From NCBI GenBank assembly GCA_025361185.1, contig JANYAR010000001.1:1-64000 (forward strand): a stretch of 64,000 nt of DNA, written 5' to 3'. The first letter of the stretch is position 1. Every line of letters starts with the position of its first letter. The notes under the pieces are model-generated. The model made no database searches. It had not been told where the DNA came from and saw only the letters and a program-made list of their open reading frames with translations. The translations under genes were made by a program, and so were the position numbers. Of the stretch, positions 11,078 to 20,052 are shown piece after piece. The DNA is from Alphaproteobacteria bacterium. GTDB lineage: Bacteria > Pseudomonadota > Alphaproteobacteria > Micropepsales > Micropepsaceae.

Positions 11078-11092
11078 CGGGTTTATGGGGCG

Positions 11093-12043
11093 ATGGCCGG
11101 TTCAGTGCGCATGTCCGGACGTTTGTCAGCCTTGGCTTATTTCAGTTGTGTTGCCCTGGTGACCGCATTGGGATTTGCCGCTGCGATGCAGTTGCGCCCC
11201 CCGTTTGGGCATAGTATGCGGCAACTGCTGGGATTGGAGCAGGTACCCCAGGCCAATCCCGGCTCCTTCTACGCCCTGCGTGTGGCTCCCTTGCTGGAGT
11301 CCAATTGCACCGGCTGTCATGGCGCCAGAATGCAAAAGGCCCAACTGCGCCTGGACAGTTTCGCCGCGGTGATGCGGGGGGCGCGGCACGGCGCGGTGGT
11401 CCGGCCGGGCGACGCGAAGCACAGCGAGTTATTCTTGCGCATCGTCTTGCCGGCGTCAGACGACAAGGCCATGCCGCCCAGCGGCAAAACAGCTCTGACA
11501 CAGGACGAGATCACCGTCTTCAAGCTCTGGATTGCCGCCGGGGCGTCCGGCGCGCAACGCACGATCAAGGGCGCTCCCAAACTCGTGGTGCCTGTCAAAA
11601 TCCCCGAGGTCGATTCAGGTAGGGTACAAAGGCTGCGCGCCCCGCTCGCTGGGGCCGTTCGGCAATTGCAAAATCGCTTTCCCGGAATCATCGTCTATGA
11701 GTCGCGTGCCTCCGCCGATCTGGAAATCCATGCGTCGCTCAAGGGTGTGTCGTTCGGCGATGTCGAGCTTCACGCGCTGGCGCCGCTGCAGAGTCGCATT
11801 GTGCGGGCGGATTTCTCGGGCACGGCCATCACGGACGCCTCGGCGCCAACGCTCGCCGCCATGAATTCGTTACGGGTGCTGCGGCTGATGAACACCAAAG
11901 TCAGTGATGCGACGATCCGGGCGCTAGCCCCCTTGAAGTCATTGCACGCTCTGACAGTGGGAGGCACGGCCGTGACCAGGAATGCGCTGGCGCCGCTTCG
12001 GCAAAAGGGCGTTGCCATTTACGGGGGCGACGATGCGCAATGA
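11093..12043 (+). CDS. Membrane-anchored cytochrome c domain protein with C-terminal LRR-like segment
   Basis: N-terminal TM segment; LLESNCTGCHGARMQKAQLRLDSF (PSCyt1); C-term TAITDASAPTLAAMNSLRVLRLMNTKVSDATIRALAPLKSLHALTVGGTAVT (LRR-like). Confidence 0.8.
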   Translation: MAGSVRMSGRLSALAYFSCVALVTALGFAAAMQLRPPFGHSMRQLLGLEQVPQANPGSFYALRVAPLLESNCTGCHGARMQKAQLRLDSFAAVMRGARHGAVVRPGDAKHSELFLRIVLPASDDKAMPPSGKTALTQDEITVFKLWIAAGASGAQRTIKGAPKLVVPVKIPEVDSGRVQRLRAPLAGAVRQLQNRFPGIIVYESRASADLEIHASLKGVSFGDVELHALAPLQSRIVRADFSGTAITDASAPTLAAMNSLRVLRLMNTKVSDATIRALAPLKSLHALTVGGTAVTRNALAPLRQKGVAIYGGDDAQ

Positions 12044-12731
12044 CCCCCCGGCGGACAATAGGGGGTCCGTTGCCCATGTGCTTGTATGGGATATTCCGAC
12101 ACGGTTGTTTCACTGGAGCATCGTGCTGCTGCTATTTATCTCCTGGCTGAGCGCGGATCAGGGCTTCATGACGGTGCATCTATGGTCGGGATCGGCCCTG
12201 TTGGCGCTGCTGCTGTTTCGCATCGCCTGGGGTATTGTGGGATCCACCACGTCGCGCTTCAGGGACTTTATTCATCCGCCCCGCAAGATTGCCGGATATC
12301 TGAAAGCCATGGCCAGTGGCGAAAAACCCCTCCATGCGGGCCACAATCCTGCCGGTGGGTTGATGGTCGCCATTCTGATCGCGGTCCTGCTGGCGCAGGC
12401 CCTGACCGGCCTGTTGGCCAATGATGGCATGCATTTCAGTGGCCCGTTCGCCAATTGGGTCAGCGAAGAGGGTTCAGCCCAGGCCACCACACTCCATAGA
12501 ATGATCTTCAACGTCATTCTGCTCCTGATCTGGTGCCATATCGTGGCCGTGGGCTTCTATCTGTTCGTCAAGGGTGACAATCTGGTCCGGCCAATGTTCA
12601 CCGGCAAGAAACCGCACACCCATGTTCCGGCTGGGCTGCAGATCAAATTCACCCGTCTTTACATTGCGCTGCTGTTGCTGATCCTGACGGTCGGTGTTGT
12701 CGCGTGGATCGCAATCCAGGGGGCTTTCTGA
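12033..12731 (+). CDS. Cytochrome b561 family protein
   Basis: VLVWDIPTRLFHWSIVLLLFISW..., LTGLLANDGMHFSGPF, LHRMIFNVILLLIWCHIVAVGFYLFVKGDNLVRPMFTGKK; overlaps preceding stop (ATGCGCAATGA). Confidence 0.9.
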   Translation: MRNDPPADNRGSVAHVLVWDIPTRLFHWSIVLLLFISWLSADQGFMTVHLWSGSALLALLLFRIAWGIVGSTTSRFRDFIHPPRKIAGYLKAMASGEKPLHAGHNPAGGLMVAILIAVLLAQALTGLLANDGMHFSGPFANWVSEEGSAQATTLHRMIFNVILLLIWCHIVAVGFYLFVKGDNLVRPMFTGKKPHTHVPAGLQIKFTRLYIALLLLILTVGVVAWIAIQGAF

Positions 12732-13720
12732 TGAAAAAATTGCTTTGCGGTCTGGTATTCTTGATAGCCCTGTGCCCGGCGACGGCACCCCAGGCGGCCG
12801 GGAGGTTGCCGGCATTTACAATGGACTCGCAATTTCTGACGCCGCCCGAAGGCATGGCGACGATCGGCGATTCCCATGGCGATATCGCGATTTCACCGGC
12901 AGGTGAGATTTATGTCAGCGTCCAAGGCGGCGACCATTCCGGCATCCAGGTCTACAGCGCCAAGGGGCGTTACCTGCGCAATGTGCCGGGGGCGCCCACA
13001 GACCTGCACGGTTTCATCGTTGCCCGCGCCCCCGATGGCACACCCAGAATTTTTGGCGTCAGCAGGCTGGCGCAGCATATTGTCGAGCTCGCTTTGGATG
13101 GGCGCGTGGAGCTGGATATCCCGGCGGCGGTGATCCCTGACCAATATAAGGAGCATGGCGAGGGCAAGCCGGCAACCAACCTGACCGGGATTGCCGTGGC
13201 GCCCAACGGCGACATCTACGTCGTCGACGGCTATGGGCTCGACTACATCCATCGCTTTGACAAAAACGGGAAGTATATTTCCTCGTTCGGCGGCAAGGGC
13301 GCACCGTGGAACTTTGATCAGGCCCACAAGATCGCTATCGATACACGCTTCACGCCAGTGCGGCTTTTGTGCACCGACCGGCGCCACCGTCGCCTGGTTC
13401 AAATGGATCTGAATGGAAATATATTGGGCGTATTTGGTGAAGGGCTGCGGCTGCCGAGTGCGTTGGCCGTACGGGGAAATGAACTAGCGGTAGGCGAACT
13501 GGAGGGCCGGGTCACCATCCTGGGCCTTAAGGGCGAAGTGATTGCCACGATCGGCGCCAACGACAATGCCGCGGAGGTACATGTCAACACAACGCCCCCC
13601 ACGGTATGGCGCGAGGGCCTGTTCTACGAGCCCCACGGCATTACTTACGACGCTGCCGGCAACCTGTTTGTGACAGAATTCAACCAGTGGGGCCGGGTCA
13701 CGCGTGTGACTCGTAAGTGA
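12731..13720 (+). CDS. Secreted NHL-repeat beta-propeller protein
   Basis: Signal MKKLLCGLVFLIALCPATAPQAAG; TGIAVAPNGDIYVVDGYGLDYIHRFDKNGKYISSFGGKG NHL blade; TGATG overlap with preceding gene. Confidence 0.85.
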   Translation: MKKLLCGLVFLIALCPATAPQAAGRLPAFTMDSQFLTPPEGMATIGDSHGDIAISPAGEIYVSVQGGDHSGIQVYSAKGRYLRNVPGAPTDLHGFIVARAPDGTPRIFGVSRLAQHIVELALDGRVELDIPAAVIPDQYKEHGEGKPATNLTGIAVAPNGDIYVVDGYGLDYIHRFDKNGKYISSFGGKGAPWNFDQAHKIAIDTRFTPVRLLCTDRRHRRLVQMDLNGNILGVFGEGLRLPSALAVRGNELAVGELEGRVTILGLKGEVIATIGANDNAAEVHVNTTPPTVWREGLFYEPHGITYDAAGNLFVTEFNQWGRVTRVTRK

Positions 13721-13739
13721 CTGATTTGGGCCATCGTGC

Positions 13740-14888
13740 TCAGGGGTGGGTAATCGCGAGGTCATTGTCCAGCGCCCGCACATCGCGTTGGCCTGTCAGC
13801 GCCATGGCCACTTCCAGTTCCTCTTTGACGATAGCGAGCATTGCGGTGACGCCGGCCTCGCCTCTTGCCGCCAGCGCCCAGGCCCAGGCTCGTCCCAACA
13901 GAACGGCGTCCGCGCCCAGCGCCAGGGCGCGCAGCACGTCCAGTCCAGAGCGGACACCGCCATCCAGCATGACCGTCATTCGTCCTGCAACCGCGTCGCG
14001 CACGGCCGGGAGCGCGGCAATGCTGGACAATGATCCATCCAGCTGACGTCCGCCATGGTTGGAAACCACGATCCCGTCCATGCCTTCCTCGGCGGCACGC
14101 GCGGCATCTCCCGGATCGGTGATCCCTTTCAGCACCAGCTTGCCTTTCCAATGCTCGCGCAGCCAGGCGATGTCCTTATAGGTAACCGAAGAATCGAAAT
14201 TGCGCGCGACCCAGGCCTGAAATTGTTTCAGGCCCGCGCCGTTCGGCATTGCGGGCGCGACATTGCCGATGGTCAGCGGCTGGCCCATCAACCCGACGTC
14301 CCACGCCCAGGCCGGGTGAGACAGGATGTCGAACAGCCGGTCGGGCCGTTGCAGGAGACTTTGCGATCCCGCCAGCCCACCGATCCGGTCGCGATAGCGT
14401 ATGCCGTTGATCGCCAGATCGACGGTCAGGAACAGCGTGTCGATTCCGGCTTGTTCCATGCGCTTCAGAAAGTCTTTCATGAAGCCGCGGTCGCGGATGA
14501 TGTAGAGTTGCATCCAGAAGGGATGAGCGCTGGCCGCGCGCACTTCCTCCAGCGGGCAGCAGGACATGGTGGAAAGAACCATGGGTATGCCGGCCGCTTC
14601 GGCGGCCCTGATCGCCTGCACTTCGCCCCGGCGGCGATAAAAGCCCGCAATGCCGATCGGCGCCAGCGCGATGGGCAGCGCCATGTCGCGGCCGAAAAGG
14701 CGCGTCGTGGTGTTGATGTTGGAAACGTCGCGCAGCACCTTCTGGCGCAAGGTCACGGCCTTGAAGTCTTCGACATTGCGGCGCAGCGTGTGCTCGTCAT
14801 AGCTGCCGCCATCGATATATTCGAAGATGAAGCGGGGCAGGCGCTTTTGGGCCGCGTCGCGGAATCCGGTGAAATTGACGATCTTCAT
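13740..14888 (-). CDS. FMN-dependent alpha-hydroxy-acid oxidase/dehydrogenase (LldD family)
   Basis: MKIVNFTGFRDAAQKRLPRFIFEYIDGGSYDEHTLRRN, LSTMSCCPLEEV, IVVSNHGGRQLDGS active-site motif. Confidence 0.9.
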   Translation of the reverse strand: MKIVNFTGFRDAAQKRLPRFIFEYIDGGSYDEHTLRRNVEDFKAVTLRQKVLRDVSNINTTTRLFGRDMALPIALAPIGIAGFYRRRGEVQAIRAAEAAGIPMVLSTMSCCPLEEVRAASAHPFWMQLYIIRDRGFMKDFLKRMEQAGIDTLFLTVDLAINGIRYRDRIGGLAGSQSLLQRPDRLFDILSHPAWAWDVGLMGQPLTIGNVAPAMPNGAGLKQFQAWVARNFDSSVTYKDIAWLREHWKGKLVLKGITDPGDAARAAEEGMDGIVVSNHGGRQLDGSLSSIAALPAVRDAVAGRMTVMLDGGVRSGLDVLRALALGADAVLLGRAWAWALAARGEAGVTAMLAIVKEELEVAMALTGQRDVRALDNDLAITHP

Positions 14889-14892
14889 GGCA

Positions 14893-16170
14893 TCAGGCTG
14901 CTGGTTCGCGGATAGATTCGCGGGGGGTGAGCGGCGCAATATCTTCTATCACAAACAGGTAGACGGCGGCGCCCAGAATACAAAAGCCTCCCGCCACGAT
15001 CAGCGGTATGACAAAGGAGCCGCTGGTGATGGTCAGCATCAGTCCCGTGAATGTGGTGGTGACAATGCCGGCGAGATTGGCGGCAAAATTCTGGATGCCG
15101 CCGATGGACGCGACATGCGCGGGCGAGGGCGCCACGTCGGCCGGCAAGGACCAGATGCTGGCGGCGGTGAAGGCAAGGCTGCCATAGGCCACTGCAAAAA
15201 AAGCGAGCGCGACATAGGCATTGGGCGCGAAGACCGACAGGGTGATGACCGACGACATCAACATGCCCCCGACCAGGCAGGTCTTGCGCGCCGCGGTCAG
15301 GCTCCAGCCACGGCGGTACAGCGCATCGGAGGTGAAGCCGCCCAGCCAGCCGCAGGGGATCGAAACCAGCCCCGGCAGAAGGCCCAGGGTGCCGAGCTGC
15401 GCCAGCGAGAAGCCCCGGGCCTGGATCAGATAGGTGGGAAACCAGGTGATGAAAAAGTAGATGACGAAATTCAGGCAGAAGAAGCCAATCATCATGCCCC
15501 AGATGGTGCGGTACCCGAACAGAGACGACCAGGCCACTTTGGGCCCCGCCGGCGTCGTGCCGCGCTCGGCCTGAAGGGCCGCGAGCTGCTGCGGCGTCAC
15601 CGACGGATGGTTTTCCGGATCGCGGTAGATGACCAGCCAGGCGACCACCCAGACGATGCCCAGCAGCCCGGTCACCGCAAAGGACGTCCGCCAGCCGAAG
15701 CTGCCGATGATCCATGCGACCAGCGGCAGCGACAGGGCCGCGCCGATCCGCGAGCCGCTGTCGAAGATGCTGGCCGCGATGGCCCGTTCGCTACGGGGAA
15801 ACCAGGCTATATTGATCTTGGTGCCGGACGGATAAGCGCCCGCCTCGCCGACGCCCAACAGCAGCCGGAAGCCCGTCAGTGACGCGATGCTATGAGCCGT
15901 GGCGGTGAGGACAGTGGCAATCGACCACCATGTCACGGCGACCGCCAGAGCGATGCGCGCGCCGACCTTGTCGGCGAACCAGCCGAACGGCAATTGCATG
16001 GAGGCATAGGTCCAGAAGAAGGCGCCGAGGATCACCCCCATCACGGTGGCGTCGATGCCGAGTTCTTTGCGGATGAAGGGGGCGGCGACGGCGAGATTGG
16101 CGCGATCGATGTAATTGATCGACATCGCCGCGCAGCCCATGAACATCATGGTCCATCGAATCCTGGGCAT
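14893..16170 (-). CDS. MFS transporter, anion:cation symporter type (sugar-acid transporter-like)
   Basis: MRWTMMFMGCAAMSINYIDRANLAVAAPFIRKELGIDATVMGVILGAFFWTYASMQLPFGWFADKVGAR. Confidence 0.85.
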   Translation of the reverse strand: MPRIRWTMMFMGCAAMSINYIDRANLAVAAPFIRKELGIDATVMGVILGAFFWTYASMQLPFGWFADKVGARIALAVAVTWWSIATVLTATAHSIASLTGFRLLLGVGEAGAYPSGTKINIAWFPRSERAIAASIFDSGSRIGAALSLPLVAWIIGSFGWRTSFAVTGLLGIVWVVAWLVIYRDPENHPSVTPQQLAALQAERGTTPAGPKVAWSSLFGYRTIWGMMIGFFCLNFVIYFFITWFPTYLIQARGFSLAQLGTLGLLPGLVSIPCGWLGGFTSDALYRRGWSLTAARKTCLVGGMLMSSVITLSVFAPNAYVALAFFAVAYGSLAFTAASIWSLPADVAPSPAHVASIGGIQNFAANLAGIVTTTFTGLMLTITSGSFVIPLIVAGGFCILGAAVYLFVIEDIAPLTPRESIREPAA

Positions 16171-16283
16171 GTGCGTTCCCCCTTGTTCTTATTATGCCCT
16201 AGGGAACATCAAAATGCGGCGGGCAGGCAAGTTCTTTCGCATGCCGGACCGGTCCGCTCGCGAGAAGACGCGGTTTTGCCCGT

Positions 16284-17438
16284 TCAGCTTGCGATCTTTG
16301 TCCAGACATTCGTCGGATCCATGGCGAAGTGCCTCACTTTCTCTTCGTCGAAAGCAAAACCCAGGCCCGGCGTCTTGTGCAGCATAAGACGCCCGTCCTT
16401 GAAGTCCAATTGGCGGTCCAGAAGCTTGCGGAAATTCAGCACCTGGCTGTCCCAGAAGCATTCCACCATGCGCGCGTTGGGGGTTGCTGCGACCAGTGGC
16501 GCATGGAGATCGTGGAACCAATGCGGATACATGGGAATCGCATATCCCGCCGCCATTGCAGCGATGCGCCGCCACTCCGTAATGCCGCCACAGACGGCTG
16601 CGTCACTTTGCAGGACCGCTGCCGCCCTTTTGTCGAGCAATTCCTTGTGCCTCCAGCGGCCCGCCTCGATTTCACCGGTGGCAACGGGAATGGACGTGGC
16701 GCGCGCCAGTGCGGCGTGGCTGTCTATGTCATCAGGGGAAAAAGGCTCTTCGACAAAGAAAGGAGAATATTTCTCCAGGCGGCGAACCGTCTGCAAGGCG
16801 TCAATGACGTCTTTCCAGGCATTGTTCGCATCCATCATCAACGCGATATCGGGACCGATGCGTTCCCGGACCGCACGGACCCGGTCTTCCTCGTCTCGGG
16901 GAGACAAACGGCCGATCTTTAACTTGACGGCCTTGAAACCCAGCGAGACATAGTGCGCCATCTCCGCCGCCAGATCATCCGGCGTCTTGCCGTCGAGATA
17001 GTAGCCGCCGCTCGCGTATGCAGCGACGCTGTCGGCTTGTGAGGCGCCCATATATTTGTGCAGCGGCAGGCTCGCAGAGCGGGCATTCAGATCCCAGAGC
17101 GCCATATCCAGAATGGACAGCGCCCGCATGACTATTCCGGCCCGGCCCTGCAGCAGGACTTCCTGGTAGAGCTCCGACCAGAGTGCCTCGACATCCAACG
17201 AGTCGCGGCCAATCAAAAGTGGGGCCAACAGCTTTGCAACCGCAAGAGGCAGTAACTCGCCGCCGCGGGTTCCCACATAGCAAAATCCGATCCCCTCTGC
17301 GCCACCGTCTGCGACGATTTTCACCAGCCCATAGTCGCGGTGGCTCACGGCGCGATTTGAGAAGTAGGTGACCTTGTCCAGCGGGATGCGCGGGGCGGCC
17401 ACGCTCACGGAAATGATCTTTGCCAGATTTTCCTCCAT
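16284..17438 (-). CDS. Mandelate racemase/muconate lactonizing (enolase superfamily) enzyme
   Basis: AVKLKIGR (KxK), LMMDANNAW, PFFVEEPFSPDD, PVATGEIEAG, QSDAAVCGGITEWRRIA, PHWFHDLHAPLVAA. Confidence 0.9.
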   Translation of the reverse strand: MEENLAKIISVSVAAPRIPLDKVTYFSNRAVSHRDYGLVKIVADGGAEGIGFCYVGTRGGELLPLAVAKLLAPLLIGRDSLDVEALWSELYQEVLLQGRAGIVMRALSILDMALWDLNARSASLPLHKYMGASQADSVAAYASGGYYLDGKTPDDLAAEMAHYVSLGFKAVKLKIGRLSPRDEEDRVRAVRERIGPDIALMMDANNAWKDVIDALQTVRRLEKYSPFFVEEPFSPDDIDSHAALARATSIPVATGEIEAGRWRHKELLDKRAAAVLQSDAAVCGGITEWRRIAAMAAGYAIPMYPHWFHDLHAPLVAATPNARMVECFWDSQVLNFRKLLDRQLDFKDGRLMLHKTPGLGFAFDEEKVRHFAMDPTNVWTKIAS

Positions 17439-17667
17439 GGCCCTGAAGCCGTAATTCGCAAGGGTTGCTCAGGGCTAGGATGTATAATCTAGAGACCGAC
17501 GGCCCTCCAGCTCGAACCGCTAAATACCGCTTTTGGCGCAAAGCGGACATGTGGTCTTTGTTGCAATTCGGCTTGCCGATTGCGCCAGTCGGTTGAAAAA
17601 GGCTTGTTGGTATATGTGTTGGTATGGCCGCTTTGCTGCCCCAGTAACGACTTGATATGCCGGAACT

Positions 17668-18771
17668 CTAGTATCCCAGCTTCAGCACGGCATTGGATTG
17701 ATCGTTCACCGTGCCTTTTTCCAGCCATTCCAGCGAAGCCTTGAACAGAAGCAGATGGTTCCTTTCCCACATGGCATTGTGGGACGAGCAGGCCAGGTCG
17801 ATGAAGACCTTCTGCGGGCTGCCGATGTCGGCATAGAAGTCGTGCACGCGTTCGGGGTTCACCTGCTTATCGTTGATGCCGCTGACCATCAGGGTGGGCG
17901 TGGTCATGGCTTTCACTTTTTCTTGCGTCCAACCCCAGCCCGAGGAGGCGATGGGCGCACGCCGCACCGCTGGGGTCCAGGTTGCGCCGACGGGATCGGA
18001 CTTCAGCATTTCCGACCATACCGAGGCCGCCGCCGCCGGATCATATTGATTGGGACAGGGCGCCTGGCGGTCCCAGTTGGCGATGAACTCATCATGGCTT
18101 TGGGTATTGAACACCGCTCCCGCCAAAGGCAGCACCGCCGGGGCATCCTTCTTGGTGGCGCGGTTATAGGCGGGCGCCAGCAGGATCAGTTTGTTCACTT
18201 GGTCGGGATGCTGCGCCGTCCAGCCGCCGGCGCGCGGGCCGCCCTGCGACCAGCCGATCAGATTGAGCTTTTTCACATGGCGCAGCTTTTTGATGAAATC
18301 CACCGCCGCCGAAATATCGTTCCAGTCCGAATTGATGTTGGTCAGCGAACCCGGATAGGTCTGAGCGCAAGCGGCGCCAAAGATCTTCTGCTGTTCGGCC
18401 GACAGATTGCACTTGTCGGTCATGGGAAGGGGGCGCGCCGAGCGGCCATAGCCGGTCATGTCGACCGCGAACACGTCATAGCCGGCGGCGGCCAGATATC
18501 CCATCCAGCTGTAATCCTGATAGGGAACATCGAAGCTGACTTCGGCGGGGGTGCCCGCGCCGTGCACGAACAGCACCACCTTGTCGCCGGCACCCTTGCG
18601 CAGGATCTGCGGCAAGGCGCGCTCGCGCAGATAGAGCTTGGACTTCTTGCCGGCGATGACCGGGACAATGGAGGTGACCGTGACACTGTGGTCGCGGGCC
18701 GGTGTTTCTTGCGCGAGAGCCGGTGCGGCTAGCCCGGCCAGCAGCGGCAGCAATATCCAAAAACGGTTCAT
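17668..18771 (-). CDS. Secreted alpha/beta hydrolase
   Basis: Signal MNRFWILLPLLAGLAAPALAQ; VVLFVHGAGTPAEVSFD, NLIGWSQGGPRAG nucleophile elbow. Confidence 0.85.
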   Translation of the reverse strand: MNRFWILLPLLAGLAAPALAQETPARDHSVTVTSIVPVIAGKKSKLYLRERALPQILRKGAGDKVVLFVHGAGTPAEVSFDVPYQDYSWMGYLAAAGYDVFAVDMTGYGRSARPLPMTDKCNLSAEQQKIFGAACAQTYPGSLTNINSDWNDISAAVDFIKKLRHVKKLNLIGWSQGGPRAGGWTAQHPDQVNKLILLAPAYNRATKKDAPAVLPLAGAVFNTQSHDEFIANWDRQAPCPNQYDPAAAASVWSEMLKSDPVGATWTPAVRRAPIASSGWGWTQEKVKAMTTPTLMVSGINDKQVNPERVHDFYADIGSPQKVFIDLACSSHNAMWERNHLLLFKASLEWLEKGTVNDQSNAVLKLGY

Positions 18772-18855
18772 ATCGTTCTCCCCTTTATTTGGCGGGAAGT
18801 ATTGTCCGAAGCTGCCCTTCGCGAAAGACCCCCAAAGCCCCCTAAAAGAGAGATG

Positions 18856-19890
18856 TCAGCGGGTGAAAAGCTGGTTTGTCAGCGGCTTGCCCTTATAAAT
18901 TTCGGGGAAGCGCGAGGGATGAATAAGTTCATCCCGGAACCACGGATATTGGTGCGGATCGAATGATTGCGCGGTCCAGTCGATTGTCTTGCGAATGCGT
19001 GCAATCCGCTTGGCGTCCGAACGATAGGTCAGCCAGATTTCGTGTTTGTGGATCACGCCGATATCCAACGGAACCAGAGCGGAGCCGAGCGCCTGAACAT
19101 AGGTGGGAAGAATGCCGATACCGCAGCCTTTGACGACAGACCAGAAATGCGCGCTGCTCACATTGTTGCGAAGGGCCACCAGTCCGGAGGGTGAGATTCC
19201 GCCCAAGGCCTTTTGATAAGCGTTTTCCCATTTTCCTTGATCATCCGTAAGGATCACGAGGCGGTGATTTTCGAGATCGGCGACAGTCTTCGGAGATCCG
19301 TGGGCATCCAAATAGGACCGGGATGCAAAAAACATCATGTGCAGATGGCCAAGCTTCACGACCTTCAGGTCGGGCTCCTTGGGGCGTACCAACTGCACCG
19401 AAACATCCGCTTCGAGCCGAAGCAGATCGGGAGGGTTTTGTGTACATCTCAGATTGAGCGTCAGCCTGGGATTGTAGCGTTGGAATTCGACCAGTTGGGG
19501 TATGAGCCAATAGGCTCCCAATCCTTCCGTGACGGAAAGATTCACTTCTCCCTCGGCCTGCTTCTCGGAAAGATCGCGCGCCTGCAAAAGCTCGAACGAA
19601 GCGCTCTCCATGCGCAATGCGGCGTTATAAATCCTGGAGCCTTCGTCGGTAAGCCGGACGCCGTTGACGTGTCGCACCAGCAGGGGAACACCGAGATCCT
19701 GCTCCACCGCATCAACCTTTCGCCTAAGGGCGTTGACCGATTGCCGCAATTTTTGCGCCGCCGCACGAAAACTGCCGCATCGCGCGACTTCCAGGAATAT
19801 GTGCGCTGCTTCCCAGTCAGGCACCGTGGGCAATTCAACCACGGCCCATTGATCACCATGCGACTTGTTCTTTTTTCCTGATGATCGCAT
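18856..19890 (-). CDS. LysR family transcriptional regulator
   Basis: PDWEAAHIFLEVARCGSFRAAAQKLRQSVNALRRKVDAVEQDLGVPLLVRHVNGVRLTDEG HTH; substrate-binding domain follows. Confidence 0.9.
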   Translation of the reverse strand: MRSSGKKNKSHGDQWAVVELPTVPDWEAAHIFLEVARCGSFRAAAQKLRQSVNALRRKVDAVEQDLGVPLLVRHVNGVRLTDEGSRIYNAALRMESASFELLQARDLSEKQAEGEVNLSVTEGLGAYWLIPQLVEFQRYNPRLTLNLRCTQNPPDLLRLEADVSVQLVRPKEPDLKVVKLGHLHMMFFASRSYLDAHGSPKTVADLENHRLVILTDDQGKWENAYQKALGGISPSGLVALRNNVSSAHFWSVVKGCGIGILPTYVQALGSALVPLDIGVIHKHEIWLTYRSDAKRIARIRKTIDWTAQSFDPHQYPWFRDELIHPSRFPEIYKGKPLTNQLFTR

Positions 19891-20052
19891 GCGATACTGA
19901 TACCAAACTCATCGTCCGGTTCTACGCCGGACCTGGGGGTGATCCGACCTTGATTCTGACGGACTGGCAAGGTTGCCCCTGCCGATATGACAAATTGTCA
20001 TTATCCGCATCGCCCGGCAGGACGTCACCGCGCCGCGTCGCGCGGGCGCACC

